From Zygaena filipendulae (Eukaryota > Arthropoda > Insecta > Lepidoptera > Zygaenidae), in the NCBI GenBank assembly GCA_907165275.2, contig OU015649.1:5858001-5922000 (forward strand): a stretch of DNA of 64,000 nucleotides. The letters are read 5' to 3'. The translations under genes and the position numbers were made by a program. Position 1 is the stretch's first letter. Every line of letters starts with the position of its first letter. Of this stretch, positions 1 to 12,800 are shown piece after piece. The notes under the pieces were generated by a model. It was given only the letters and a program-made list of their open reading frames with translations. It made no database searches and was not told the DNA's origin.

Positions 1-825
1 CCGCGGTTTCACTCGCGGTAATTTCGGAGTACTCGCAGAAATTCCAGGATAAAAAGTACCCTATGTCACTCAGGATCACTTTAGCTTCCTATAAGTGAAA
101 GAATTTTCAAAATCAGTTCAGTAGATCCAGAGATTACCCCCGACAACCTCACAAACTCACAATCTCCGGAGTTCCCGCGGAAATTCCGGAGTAAAAAATA
201 CCCTATATCACTTTGGATCACTGTAGCTCCCCATAAGTGAATGAATTTTCAAAATCGGTTCAGTAGATCCAGAGATTATAATCTCACAAACTCCGGAGTT
301 CCCGCGGGAATCCCGGGACAAAAAGTACTCTATGTCACTAACAATCCCTGCAGCTTTTTAAAAGTGAAAGAATTTTCAAAATCGGTTCGGTAGATCCAGA
401 GATTACCCCTACAACCTCACAAACTCACAATCTCCGGAGTTCCAGCGGGAATTCCGGAGTAAAAAATACCCTATATCACTTTCAGATTCCGGAACAAAAG
501 GTACTCTATGACACTCAGGATCACTGCAGCTCCCTATAAGTGAAAGAATTTTCAAAATCGGTTTAGAAGATCTAGAGATAGTTGTTCCCCAGAATTTTCA
601 AAATCGGTTCAGTAAATCTAGAGATAGTTGTTCCCCGTGGTTTTACCCGCGGGAAATTCAAAGTTCCCGCGGGAATTCCGGAACAAAAAGTACTCAATGA
701 CACTCAGGATCACTGCAGCTCCCTCTATAAGTGAAAGAATTTTCAAAATCGGTTTAGAAGATCTAGAGATAGTTCCCCGTTGTTTTACCCGCGGGAAATT
801 CGGACTTTATAATATTAGTATAGAT
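1..825 (-). repeat. Tandem array of Helitron-like internal units with one terminus at each side
   Basis: Starts at a GC hairpin end (ccgcggtttcactcgcgg) and ends with the other terminus (tataatattagtatagat). Between them a block of roughly 110-190 bp recurs about five times: 'ccctatgtcactcaggatca', 'gaaagaattttcaaaatcgg' and 'agatccagagatta' each reappear near 60-160, 210-280, 330-410, 505-580 and 690-770. Degenerate, no gene. Confidence 0.7.
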
Positions 826-884
826 AAAAAGAAAAAAATATGTTTTTTTTTATGTTTGTGTATGGATGGATAAATGGATAACCT

Positions 885-1018
885 AATGAACCAATTTTAA
901 AAATAATTTCACTTGTAGGAAGCTACAGTGTTCCTGAGTGACACAGGGTACTTTTTATTTTGGAATTCCCGCGGGAACTGCAAAATTAACGCGATTGAAA
1001 CCGCGGGGGATCGACTAG
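885..1018 (+). mobile_element. Helitron-like element, 3' part
   Basis: The unit seen in reverse in the preceding array: a 'cacttgtaggaagctacag' block, then 'ggaattcccgcgggaact', the GC end hairpin and CTAG followed by T. The 5' end is missing. Confidence 0.6.
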
Positions 1019-1322
1019 TAGTTCATAAAGGCGAGGAATAATAAGAATTAGCAAAAGTGTGAAAATTATCCTGAAAAACTGATCATGCTACCCATAACGT
1101 ATTTTCGGCATAAAATGTTATTTTAAATATTTTTCCTACATATTTTTGTTATTAACCACACCTAAGGTGGATGTTGACAAATACTCAAAAATGTCAAACA
1201 TAAAAGGCCTCTCACTGAGTATAAGAAACTGTTCCATCGTCAGCTCGTGGCTCGTGCAACTTAGATATTTTGAAAGATGGAAGAATAGGCATAATGACAA
1301 GGTATAAAAATCAAAATTCTAT

Positions 1323-1577
1323 TTAGTCCGTCAGTTAGGTAGGAATAAAATAAATAGACAGTCGTATTTTTAGCTCATTCGAATTATTGAAAAAATGCTT
1401 AAATAAATCGCATTAAAGTTTAGGAGTCGCGACGTCATAACTAAGTAAAAAGTGTACCTAGGTGTGATGTCACAAGGAATTTCAAATAAATGTATCGACG
1501 TTATTTCTTGATTAGGTACGTAAAGAAAAGAAAAACTACGTGTTCAATATTTTTTATTTATATACAAGACGGACTAA
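1323..1577. mobile_element. MITE, TTAGTCCGTC family, copy 1
   Basis: Inverted ends TTAGTCCGTC and GACGGACTAA, 255 bp. Inside the ends lie 'gtcgtatttttag' and 'ctacgtgttcaatattttt'; the centre has 'gcattaaagtttaggagtcg' and two gacgtca/gatgtca motifs. The same layout is at 6363-6615 and, decayed, near 41186. No coding capacity. Confidence 0.7.
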
Positions 1578-1593
1578 AATAGTATATTTCATT

Positions 1594-2011
1594 ACAAGTG
1601 CGGAAAGCCTGTCATTGCAAAGAGTTCCGACATATGTCTACCCGAGCCGAGGCGCAGCCGAAGGTGAGGGTTGACAGTCGGAACTCTTTGCAATGACGGT
1701 TCCGCACGTGTACTGAACAACTATTTTTAATACAGTTGCGAAAAAATTAAGCAATTTAATAAAATATCAAAAACACAATAAACTCAACTAAGTTCCAACT
1801 GTGATCAAGAGATGGCGCTAGTCGTATTAGTAATGCGAAACCTACGTTTCGCAATGCAAAAAGTGTGTCAAAGTCGTGTCGCCATTTTTGACAGTTGGCA
1901 AAGAGAACGCACGAGTTCGGGAAAGGTAAACAAAAAGCTCGAGTATGTAATAGCCCACATCCCGAACGCTAAACGTCCCTGCAATACGCCACTTTTTGAG
2001 CAACTGTATTA
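1594..2011. mobile_element. MITE with a terminal hairpin
   Basis: A hairpin (arms 1594-1631 and 1677-1711, core tcattgcaaagagttccgac) adjoins a 284-bp segment with ends taatacagttgc and gcaactgtatta (1728-2011). The cagttgcgaaaaaatt end next to a cacgtg hairpin recurs in reverse at about 55090-55190, which supports a single family. Short open frames on both strands here are by-products. Confidence 0.55.
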
Positions 2012-2113
2012 GAAATTCAAATTTAGTCATCATGCCCATTGGACTGGATAGAACGTACGTTTGTCCTGGAACATGAAAGAGTAAGACTCCTTAAATTTAC
2101 AATTCAAAAATAC

Positions 2114-2245
2114 CTGTGTGATGGCAACCATTTTCTTGGGTAATGCTGCCGTGACCTCAGTCAAGTGACCAGTGCCTACGCCTTTGTAGTCCACTATAAT
2201 CTTGGTACCCAACACTGTTGATGTATCACTTTCTAACACCAAAAT
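2114..2245 (-). CDS. CRAL-TRIO copy 1, coding exon 4
   Basis: Acceptor AATTGTAG; 132 nt, exactly the length of exon 4 in the paralogue. It contains GTKIIVDYKGVGTGHL, the usual GxxxIxDxxGxxxxHL block of the family, and ends KKMVAITQ at a GTATTT donor. Confidence 0.87.
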
Positions 2246-3531
2246 CTACAATTATAAGATGAACATTATTTGTAAAAGACTACTTAGTAATTAGTAGATT
2301 CAAATAGACCAAAAATATAATAATATTCCCTAGCTCCTACCTGGACTAAATAGTAAAATATACACAGCACATCTGAAACACTGTTTTTCTCAGGATCAAA
2401 TGCACCTGGTCTTATAACAATAACTCGAGGCATTAATGTTTTAGATTCAGGCAGAATGAGACATGTGCTGAAATAAAAAAAAAATCATACTATTACGAAG
2501 TTTTGATCTTGTTTGTCGTTTGTCCTCTAACATGTGGCAATCGTATCGTATCGTATATTTGTCCTCTAACATGCAGATATCGTATCATATATTATAAACT
2601 TTATTTGCATCTTAATGTAATAAAATATAAATTTTACATTAAAATTTGCACTTCCAGTAGGGCAAAAACATGCTGGACTAATGTAATTTTACAGCACTGT
2701 ACACACTGTCATAATATAATATTGTAACCATGTTTAAAGCAAATAAATGAAATGAATGAATGAATGAACCTAAATTGATAATAGCTATAAGCAATTTTTG
2801 TTTAGATAAAATATATCAACAATAACTCTATTTAAATGATTTATAGTTTTTTTGAATTTCCTAATTTTTTTTTATAATGAGTCACAGATCATCTCTCCCG
2901 ATGGAAAGTAACGTTATGGACTGTTATCACACTATGAGCATTTATTCCCGCAGAAATAAGTTATCACACCGAGCGATACTCAATCGCCTAGATACTTATT
3001 ATATTATTTACTATTCGTTATTTACTTATTACTATTATTTATTAATCTTTACCCGAGCCTTAAAAACTCCAGAAATTTGGGATCAGTGGGTTTCAAACGC
3101 AGTGTGATGTCGGCAGCTGTCGACTTTAATGTGTAGAATAAGTCTAACTTCTTCTTCACGCGCTCCAAACTAAATTTACATCCTCTTAGCAGCGCTATTA
3201 GCCATTGATCATCTGGAATGCGGGGAAAACTGCTTTTATATTATAAATAATATTATAGATTATTAATTTAGGCCTGAAATATCGGCTGTTCTGAAAATAT
3301 AATCCTAAGTGATCTTCCCAAAGCATAAAGCATATACGTATTATGTACACAAACAATAAAAAATAGTATAACTAAATTACTCATAAGCCATTTACCTGTT
3401 CTTGCTATTAAGTGCGGTTGCTTAGAAATCCAGTCTTTTAAATGTTGCAAGTCATCTTGAACTCTCTTAGGATTTTCATTTAATTCTTCTTTGGCTACTT
3501 TTGCCAACTCTGAACTAAGTTGTCTTACCAT
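2114..3531 (-). CDS. CRAL-TRIO domain protein (alpha-tocopherol transfer protein-like), 5' part, copy 1
   Basis: Four coding exons on the minus strand, joined 3531-3396, 3212-3053, 2467-2341 and 2245-2114, give 185 in-frame codons. All junctions are AG/GT. The start ATG at 3531 opens MVRQLSSELAKVAKEEL. Exons 1 and 2 form the CRAL-TRIO N-terminal helical region (PKRVQDDLQHLKDWISKQPH, then DDQWLIALLRGCKFSLERVK). Exons 3 and 4 begin the lipid-binding fold (PRVIVIRPGAFDPEKNS, TKIIVDYKGVGTGHLTEV). The family binds small hydrophobic ligands such as tocopherol, retinoids or phosphoinositides inside the cell; the ligand here is unknown. The paralogue at 6723-13920 has the same layout, so about three more exons (roughly 120 residues) are expected to the left of the window. 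No match to them was seen in 1-2100, which is repeats. The gene is truncated by the window edge, not visibly broken. Confidence 0.88.
2341..2467 (-). CDS. CRAL-TRIO copy 1, coding exon 3
   Basis: Acceptor TATTTCAG; 127 nt. It encodes CLILPESKTLMPRVIVIRPG, the first strands of the lipid-binding domain, and ends IFYYLVQ at a GTAGGA donor in phase 0. Confidence 0.87.
2495..2765 (+). repeat. LINE-like 3' tail in CRAL-TRIO copy 1 intron
   Basis: Ends 'gtttaaagcaaataaatg' then a short (aatg)n run, the usual form of a LINE 3' end in this genome type. No reverse-transcriptase coding seen. Confidence 0.35.
3053..3212 (-). CDS. CRAL-TRIO copy 1, coding exon 2
   Basis: Acceptor ATTCCAG, then DDQWLIALLRGCKFSLER, the signature CRAL-TRIO N-terminal block. 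It ends KFLEFLRL and a split glycine codon at a GTAAAG donor. It is 160 nt against 157 in the paralogue, one codon longer. Confidence 0.87.
3396..3531 (-). CDS. CRAL-TRIO copy 1, coding exon 1
   Basis: Holds the start codon and 45 codons plus one base, ending HLIART before a GTAAAT donor. The same residues (QPHLxART) precede the same phase-1 junction in the paralogue, which supports both the start and the junction. Confidence 0.85.
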
Positions 3532-4509
3532 TTTAATAACAAACTATACGTAAATACGTTTAAGTTCGTGCTAATTTTCTTTTAAATACTCTATTTTACT
3601 CTTTTCAATTATAAAACTGCATGGCACTTGAAAATTAAAGATTAGAACAATAAACTTTATGCAATGCTATGTTGCACAAAGCAATGAGTTTCACTTAAAA
3701 TAAAACACTTGGTATCGCCTGCGTCTGAAAACGGTTTATCGACGGGTTGCTTGGTGCCTTAGTACTCGTGTATAAAAGCGAACGTTTTATCTAAGCTATC
3801 TTTATGATTAAATATCATGTCCTCATATTGTACCTACCTATCTTTTCGTATCAAAAATATTCCAAAAATATTTAAAAAATATATCAAAACGACCGTACCT
3901 ACCTACCCTTTTAATTCCTGTTAATTAGGTAGGTACCTACTGATTTTTCTCGACATTGTTATGTCCTTGCTTTAAAGTATCTGACAATCTGAGCTGGTAG
4001 TTATTTATCAATATATTATTTTTTCTTATCTAGATATTTGTTTCAACTTGTCTATAAGTATAGTTGATTACAGAAATCGATACCTACCTACTATCAGAGT
4101 ACGACCCGGATTAACGTAGGTACCTTCTACCCAACCTACTCAGATTATACTATCCCTTATTGATCAACTCATTACATTGACTCTTTCACATGACTTATCT
4201 GAACTTTGTTTGATATTTGCACTTTCCCGGTGTTATTATGCTCTTGTGTTTCTTTCTTTTATTTCAGTTTCATTGTAACCTCTGAACATTACTGTAGTTT
4301 AGAAACTACATAAAATTACGACAGACTACTAAAATTTCAGGGTGTACTAAGGGTGTACTACCTACTTTAGGTTAGTAGTACACTCTCACAAGTTTCTTTA
4401 ATGATTAGGCACCTAGATAAACAGTTCCATTTTAATTTTTATTAAACAAAATATGAAAATAGAACAATGATAATAATAATTAATCATTAGTCTCCGAGTG
4501 CGGCAGTTA

Positions 4510-4811
4510 TCCTTACTAATATCTAATATAAATGCGAAAGTGAGTTTGTTTGTCTGGTTATTTGTTACACTTTCACGCCTTAACGGCTCAAACGATCATC
4601 ACCAAATTTTGTATAAGTACACGTTGTATACAAAATTTCGAATTTTTTTGGTAGCACTGAGAATAGGTCGTAGGTAGGCAATTTTCATACCCCTAGGTGA
4701 TAAGGGTAGCCCCTCTGGAATTGTTTATTTTAATTTTTTGGACAAGGAGTCCTGCGGAGTTCCTGCGGGAATTCCGAAACTCACGCGGGTGAAACCTTGG
4801 GGCACAGCTAG
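4510..4811 (+). mobile_element. Helitron-like non-autonomous element, full length
   Basis: Begins TCCTTACTAATAT after A and ends with the hairpin 'cacgcgggtgaaaccttggg' and CTAG before T. No target duplication, as expected for a Helitron. Carries no Rep/helicase sequence. Confidence 0.65.
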
Positions 4812-5255
4812 TTATTTATAAAAAAGTGCCATAAGCTGTATAGAATTTGTTCTGAACACATAATTAATTCATAAATGGCTCAGTTTGTTTTATATGTATC
4901 TGATATCGAAGTTCCATATTTTCGATTCTGCTTATGACTGTATGTTTTCATCTGTGTTGATTTCGGAAATCCCCTAGTAGCCTATGTTCTTTTCGGTACC
5001 TCGACGACGTGTATTCAAAATTTCAATTTTATTTTGTATTATTTATTTTTTATTCACAAATATACAATATGACGATAATATATATATAATTATAACTCGC
5101 CAACCTATAAACAGGTTGTTGGAGAGGAAGCGCTTCTCCATCATCTTATTATTAATAATAATTGTACATCAATGTCATCTAATTAACAACTTATTATTTA
5201 CTTATCTAATTAAATTTTAACTACCATAAACCCACCTATAATTATATAGTATATT

Positions 5256-5330
5256 ACTGGGCAGTTCTACCCAATAATAAAAAAGTACATTACTGGGCAT
5301 TTCCGCCCAATAATAATGATGATCATTTGA
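5256..5330. repeat. Two tandem short hairpins
   Basis: 'attactgggca' followed by 'cccaataataa' occurs twice about 37 bp apart; each pair can fold as tgggc with gccca/accca. Function unknown. Confidence 0.4.
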
Positions 5331-5747
5331 GTAGGATTTATCGCAGGGAACTGCGAAATCGAATCAGAAAAAATTATCAGGAGAACAAAAAATGCATTTT
5401 TCTTGTAGAGATGCTCGGAGAAAGCTTTTGTCCAGCAGCGGTTTGCATTTGTCGGTTAATATGATGATTGAGATTGATCCAGGATACAGTTTTGATTTGT
5501 TTGTGCTGTCGTTGTCTAGTTACCATTGCGCTGGTAATTATCCTACCTCGACGGGTAACGTATCTATTTGAATTATCTTACATGATAAATGAGCCATCAT
5601 AGCCAGGTTGATACGAGTATGATTAGTCATATTAATACATGATATGATATTTAATCTTTCTGATAAATTCATGCCATGCTTGCAGTGCTGTATGTACCTA
5701 CGTGGATACTTTTGAAAATACAATCGCGGATGATTATTATAGTATCA

Positions 5748-5923
5748 CTAGCTGTCCCCCGCGATTTCATCCGCGGTAATTTCGGAATTCCGGGATAAAA
5801 ACTATCCCATCTTTTAAGTGGGACCATAATATAAATGGTTACAAAAATTTATCAAAATCCGTTCAGTAGTTTCGGAGTCCATCGCGGACAAACAACGTGA
5901 CACGTGATTTATATATATTAAGA
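5748..5923 (-). mobile_element. Helitron-like element, second subfamily
   Basis: Reverse orientation: CTAG end with gc hairpin at 5748, then 'aaaatccgttcagtagtttc', and the far end 'atatatattaaga'. The far end differs from the 'taatattagtagga' type elsewhere. Confidence 0.6.
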
Positions 5924-6060
5924 TTATAGCAGCCGAAAAACACAATATCTATACAATATACAAAATGAATCCATATTTCCCTTGGTCACGGCATCACACG
6001 TGACCGGTTGGATCAATTTAACTAATTTATTTTTGTTGTGTTTGTTATTGTAAAAAGAGA

Positions 6061-6112
6061 ATTTTGGAGTTCTTGCGGGAATTCCGAAACTCACGCCGGT
6101 GAATCTTCGAAA
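6061..6112 (+). repeat. Helitron-like 3' fragment
   Basis: Only the 'gcgggaattccgaaactcac' part and a decayed terminal hairpin remain. Confidence 0.45.
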
Positions 6113-6362
6113 TGGTTAGATCGACGGGACTTTCACTGGTAATTAGCTGATGTCATATGGCGTAAATTGCAGAATTAGCATTAAAAAATGAGCTATTTGC
6201 TTAGGGTAAATAACCATTTTTGATGAAATATCTTAGAAAATAGGATTATTTATAGCGGGTGGCGAAAGTTTCACTCCTGTATATGCTTGATCATAAGTAA
6301 GATTAAAATATTTATTTTCAAAATTTAGATAAAACCAATTGGCTATTTGACAAAATTTTTTT

Positions 6363-6615
6363 TTAGTCCGTCGTGTAGATTAATAAAAAAATATTGGACA
6401 CGTATTTTTTCTTTTTTTACTTAATCAAAAATAACGGCGATATTGCATTGAGCGTGACGTCACAACCTGGTGCAGTTTGTACGGGGCTTATACCCAATAA
6501 TGACGTCAAGAGTCCCCCACCCTAAACTTTAATACGGGTTATCTATGTTTATTTTCATTAATTTGAAAAAGCAAAAAATACGTGTCTATTATTTTTTTAT
6601 TTTCTGACGGACTAA
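6363..6615. mobile_element. MITE, TTAGTCCGTC family, copy 2
   Basis: Same terminal TTAGTCCGTC / GACGGACTAA and subterminal 'acacgtattttttc' and 'aaatacgtgtctatta' as the copy at 1323-1577; 253 bp. It lies just past the poly(A) signal of CRAL-TRIO copy 2. Confidence 0.75.
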
Positions 6616-6658
6616 TTACAATTTTGATTTTCATACCCCGGAAGATACCCAATTATTA

Positions 6659-6664
6659 TTTATT
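6659..6664 (-). terminator. Candidate polyadenylation signal of CRAL-TRIO copy 2
   Basis: AATAAA read on the minus strand, 59 nt downstream of the stop codon. The signal is common in AT-rich DNA, so only its position supports it. Confidence 0.4.
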
Positions 6665-6722
6665 AAAATTAATTCACGTTCAAATTAACATGCAATATCA
6701 TAATTGTTACTATTTTGAGCTG

Positions 6723-6874
6723 TTAGTCAAACTCTAGCTGTCTAAAGGAGCCTTCAACTCCGAACATGTCTTCGGCTGTCCTCGGTTTGCCGGGACGTTT
6801 TGACTCGTCGGTGCGATACTGCATATCCTCCTCCAACCAGGGCCCGTACTCTTGAACCTTCCTCTTCCAATATT
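6723..6874 (-). CDS. CRAL-TRIO copy 2, coding exon 7 (last)
   Basis: Acceptor TCGTTTTAG, 152 nt including TAA. It encodes EYWKRKVQEYGPWLEEDMQY and ends MFGVEGSFRQLEFD, the usual C-terminus (GxxGSFRxLxxD) of insect members. Confidence 0.9.
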
Positions 6875-9800
6875 CTAAAACGAAATAATTCTCTCTGTTT
6901 CTCTCATAATTTTAAATAGTAGCAGTAGTAGTACCTACTGTAAAGGTTGAGCTGTTGCAGAATCAACCTCCATATTCACACTGGTTGTAGAAACTTATTA
7001 TGAGAAAGAAGTAGGTAAGTAATTTTTTAATTTAAACTGAGATGACATGTAGATATAATCATAGATCTTGTGCATTTGAGAATCTAAGAAATCCTTACTA
7101 TTATAAATGCGAAAGTGAGTTTGTTTGTTTGTTTGATAGATACGCTTTCACGCCTTAAGGGCTCAACCAATCATCATGAGTATTTATGTTGTCAGGTATA
7201 CAGAGAAGGACATAGGGTACTTTTAATCTCGGAATTCCCGCGAGAACTCTGAAATTACCGCGGGAACAATAGCTAACGTTCCCGCCCCTAGTACCTACCT
7301 ATAAAACAAATTCGCTATCCGTGTCTGACTGGCTGTCTAGTGTCTACCTACACAATTATGTGTGGTACGCTTAGTTCTTCTAAACTACGCAATAAATTTT
7401 ATTAAGGAATTTAATACAATTTACAGAATTTACTCTGGAAGTTTTATGTAAATAGAAGTTCTTGAGGGTTTGAGTCGCGTTAATTTCGGATGTGACGCAT
7501 GAAGATTTCTGCCAGTTAACCCCTACCGCAAGCAGCGTTAAAGAACTTCGTTCCAAAAATCTTTAATCGAAACAATATCATGAAAATATCGCTACAGTAT
7601 CTTATCGCTACAGTATCTTTGTCATCTATAGTAATATTATAACGAGGAAAAGTTTGTGAGTTTATGACGTTGTAGGGGGTATATCTCTGAATCTACAGAA
7701 CCGATTTTGAAAATTCTTTCACTTGTAGGAAGCTACGATATAGTCCTGAGTGGCATAGGCTACTTTTTATCTCGAAATCCCCACGGTAACTCGGTACGGA
7801 ACGGTAACGGAAATAATACGGGTAAACGCTATTATTGATATAAAATAGAACATAGTTTGGGAGATACATAATGCAAATCTTTCCTTGGGCGCTCAAGACC
7901 CTACGGAACTGGGTGGAATGTTTCTGTTTTGTTTGCAACCTCCATCTACTCAAAGACGTGTACGAGAGAGGCTGAGGGTTTTACCTGTGATGTCCTTAAT
8001 GGATCCAGCTTCTCCACCATATTCAGTTGGGAGAATACGTTTTGGGATGAATTTATAAAATTCTTCATAGTTCTTGTTGTGAACGTACAACTACAACAGA
8101 AAAGCAACCAAAATCACAATCTTATTAGTTGATAATAGTTCTACATACAATCATTCACATCACAATCTTTTAGCTAATCGTTTTTAAGTATAGTTAAGAT
8201 AGCTCTTACCTAAATCAAATAAACGCAAATAGCAACCGAATTACAGTCTCAACCGTAGATATTAATAATAATTTTACTATACTTACTCTTTTCTTGTTCT
8301 TTTCATTGAGCAACGCTTTCAGGGCATTAAAAATAGTTTCAAAACCGTTCGGAGTGTTCAAAAAGTGTGAACCTTTCAAACGAAGTGGAACCGCATCCTG
8401 GAATTATAAATAGGCGATATTTAAACACACACAGGACATCGAAGTGGTGCACGAGATACCTACCGAGTAAATCAAAACGTTTTAAGAAAGAAATTATGAA
8501 ACACCATCTTCTTCAATTATGGCAATTATTTTTGATTTTATTTATGATTTATTGGGCGATTTATCGCATTTTTCAAGTGTATGCGTTAGCGTTTGTATGG
8601 AAAGTAATGCCAGGTTGTCAGTTCTTAGTGCAACATACAAATTTAGCCAACTACTGCTTGCACATTTTGGCCAGTCTTTTGACTGCCAAATCGTCAAACA
8701 TATGTAAGAAAAATATTGTATCATATTAATACGCACTTGTAAAACTACCTTATTCATTACCATGTAACATTTGACACTGACAATATATACAGCAATCAAC
8801 CAATAAATTTATTCTTCTGAGAATCAACCAAAATAAACCAAAAGTTGAAGCTGCCTGAACATAATTAATTAATCACAAAATCGCTATATTTCTGTTGAAA
8901 CTGAAATATGATAGCAACAAAAGGGCATCGCTTCCTCAATCCAATTTTATTTTCAAACTATAGCTGTGCCCCGCGGTGTCACCCGCGTAAGTTTTGGAAT
9001 TCTCGCAGGAACTTTTTTTTCTAAAATAAAAGTAGCCAAGTTACTCCTTATAACATCAGCTATCTACCAGTGAAAGTCCCGTCAAAATTGGTTCAGCCGT
9101 TTCAGAGTAATCTCTGAAATGCCGGAACAAACAGACAGGCAGACAGACCGATAGACAGACAGAAAAAAAATAAAATATTGATTTTTGTATTTAAGTACCG
9201 TATATAGGTACTTTCATATGCATATAGTGAAAAGCTATTAATTTGGAGTTACAAACACACTTCAATTTTATTTATATCTTTAAATGTATAGAAAAAATAC
9301 CTGTCCAGCGACCACCATTTTCTTCATCGTCATTGGCGTCATTTGTAAGAAATGCCCCATTGTTACATTGTCTAAATCCAATATAGTTTGCGTCCCTGCT
9401 ACTATAGAGTTATCGTCTTCCAACATCATTATCTGAAATGGATGTTATTTTATTATTGAACAATAATGTATGACTTCTGATCTTGAATACATTGAAGATC
9501 TTTACCTACATTGAAAAAATGAATGAAATTGTTTCAAATAAGACGTGACTAAAATAGCAGTACCTAAGGGGGCATCTATTAATCATTTGAGGCTAAGGGG
9601 GAGAGGGGTTCGGAAAAAATCGCGAAATGTCACAAAAGGGGAATATAATGAGATATCACGTGTTCTAAACGAACGCACGATTTCTAAACCAGCTTTGACC
9701 AATTTTGCTTTTTATCAAATGGTTTGACTGCAATGCAGATAATATTTTTATTAAGTTCACTTCTTGCTACTTAAAAAAAATTTTGTGTGTTAGCCTTCAT

Positions 9801-12800
9801 TTGTGTTTTTACGTATGTTTGAACTTTGGACGCTCGTTGTCGATTCTTTTTATGTACATGCTATAAAGTTGTTTAGCAATAAATAAATAAATTTAATAGT
9901 GTATATAGGTCAACATCATATTTTTCTAATAAGTATACATATATTTTTTATAGATATTAGGTATACCTTCTGTAGAACGCCCGAAATGGACATCACATCG
10001 GTGATGCTGTATTTATTAGGATCATAACATCCTGGTCTGACTAGAACACACTTTGGACTGTCGGGTGTGGCGGTTTTGGGCAAAATTACAAATGAGCTGG
10101 AAAAAAACAAACCACAATATTATGTTAGCGGAGCCTTAATGTTAGCAATTTCTTGTAGCTAATGAAGAATCAAAGTTTTTAAAACGTTTAATAACGACTA
10201 TGTCAGTAAAATCATTTATTTCCTTTTTTAATTTTCAAGTTTTTATTTATCGGCAGTTCGGCACATCCCTTGTATAGCACGTAGCAATTTTTTTGTAATT
10301 ATTAGGTATTGGGTACAATTTAAGAGCTCACTAAAATAATTTTTATATCCTAAGATTAAGTACCAAGTAAAAAAGTTAACCAAAATCATGATAATGGTTA
10401 TGATGTACCAACAGATCCTAACTAGCTATTAAAGAATTTTTATATTTGAGTTTCAATTCGAATTAACTCTAAACATTTTTTTAAATATATCACAAAAACG
10501 AGATCAAAGTCTAAATTGATAAATACCGCTCTAATATATAGCATCGTGCACAGACATAATATTAATATATGGTCGTGATCCTTTATTAAGTAGGTACCCA
10601 TTATTATTTTTTTTTTCATATCAAAGGGTTCAACTCCCTAAGGTAAGGTTATTTAATCTAGATATAAAATTTATTTTTTTACCAAAATCGGCCCCTAAAC
10701 GGCCTAGTTTCGGATTTGGCCATAGATGCCCAATTCAAATTGTTTACAAACTAACAGTCTTTTTAGAACGAAGTTCTCTATCGCACGGTACCGATAGGAG
10801 TAAAAATTCATTTTCCGTCACGGCGTCATACGGCTGCTCTACGGAAAAATATGTCATTTTTTTCAAAATAAGTTTTTTTTTTGCATCTTTTCACGCATAA
10901 CGAACATAACGCCATAACGGAATCAGTTTAATATGGAAAAAACTTCGTTCTAACCGCAAGTGTTACATGACACTCACGCATTTTTTTTTATACTCTGAGG
11001 ACCACAGTCATTATTATAATATTATGCAGGTCCGTGCCAAGGACAGAAAATGGGATGTGGTGGGTACTCGCGCATCGGAAATCGGTACCATATGACTCTG
11101 TTGTTCAAACCTAACACCTAACCGAAGCGTTAACGAGGTGCTCGCAAATAATAGAGCGGAACCGTTTGTGAACTGTCAATACGGCGACATATCCGTACTA
11201 CGTACCAAGTGATCAGATACCTTCTCTCTGCTATACGTACGTTATTTCCTATTTAATTTTTTTAACGTTAAATATGACATTAGTCGGAAACTTTATGAGC
11301 GTAGCATTAGTGTTTATCAATGATCTTTTTATTTGTAGAGCACAACACGTTTTCTAGGTACCTAATGTAATTAATTCTACGGAATTATCGGAAAGGATTA
11401 GCAGCATAATCTGCGTGCGTTGTGCGATAGCTTGCAATATCTTTTTAATTTCAATGCAATAAGTTAGAGGTAACCTTATGGAAATAAAGTCACGAGTGTT
11501 ACACAAAATTGGACGCTGATACGCAATAACATGTTAACCCGCAAAATTAAGTTATTGATACAGAAAGCTTAATGCTGAGAGTTATAGAACCTTTCTTAAT
11601 TATGTGCTTACCTTATACATTGTTTAAATATCAACAAAATTTGAAATATTGGCATATAAAACATCTTGATAAACAATGCTAGATATAATTTTAAAACACG
11701 ATTAACTCAACATTATTCCAGTGTGGGTTAACGCATTATTGCTTATCTATGCCCAATTATAAATAATTACTTCTATTATTATTGATAATAATAATATAAT
11801 AATTAAAATATAAAAATATATATAATATTATAATAATTATATAAAATAAAAATAAAATAATAATATAATAATTTAATAATATATGTATTTATACTATTTA
11901 TTTTATTTGTTGATAAAATAAAGGTGCTAGTAGATACGTGAAAAATCTTTATATACCTACCATCGGTAACATTTGACTTAGTTGTCACATTTCAAAGCTT
12001 AACTAAATATTACCGCTGAAACTTTTGGTTCAATTTTTTTTTTTTAAATCAACCTCAAAGACTGCAGAAATATCATTAAATTAGGATTTGCCCATTCCCC
12101 ATTTTTGATAATATTAATTTATAATCCTACTATAAATATATTTCTAAATAAAATCTCATAGAAGATATTATCATGTTTAGGTATAGTAGGTTTCACCCGT
12201 ATGTTAAGGTATTTTCTCTGTGATTTATCAGTGTTTTCTTTATATATACCTACTATATATTATGTTTTCTTTATATACTATTATATACTATAATATACTA
12301 TTTTTTTTTATTAGTCGCACGAAAGCATGCCTTATCGAGAGTCTAAATAATATGTTTGCCGTTTAAAATTACATAAGTACCTACTGTAAATATGAATAGT
12401 GTATAGGAATCGGGGAAACAGGTTATATAAACAATAAACCGCGAGACTCGAAACCGATATACGAGTATAAAGGCATACGAATATGCGATTAGATTAAGAA
12501 GTACATAACTGTTATGTAACTCTGATTACCCCATCAGCTGTGTACAATATATGTAACGGTGAATGTGACAAATGCGGGTTTATTAATAATCGCCGGGAAT
12601 TGTTGGTGGTGGTGATATTAGTCGACATCATCATTATGGCAAATATATGGCATAGTCTCATGAAACAAATTATATGTTACTAACTGCGCCCCGCGGTTTC
12701 ACCCGCGTGAGTTTCGGAATTCCCGCAGGAACTCCCTTTAGGGGGATGAAAAATAGATGTTGTCCGATTCTCAGACCTACTGAATATACATATAAAATTT

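Noticed and set aside
2030..2110. Extension of CRAL-TRIO copy 1 past exon 4 (frame ending DKRTFYPVQWA)
   Set aside because: It lacks the YPxRxKGxH block expected of exon 5 and ends in stops, so it is read as intron.
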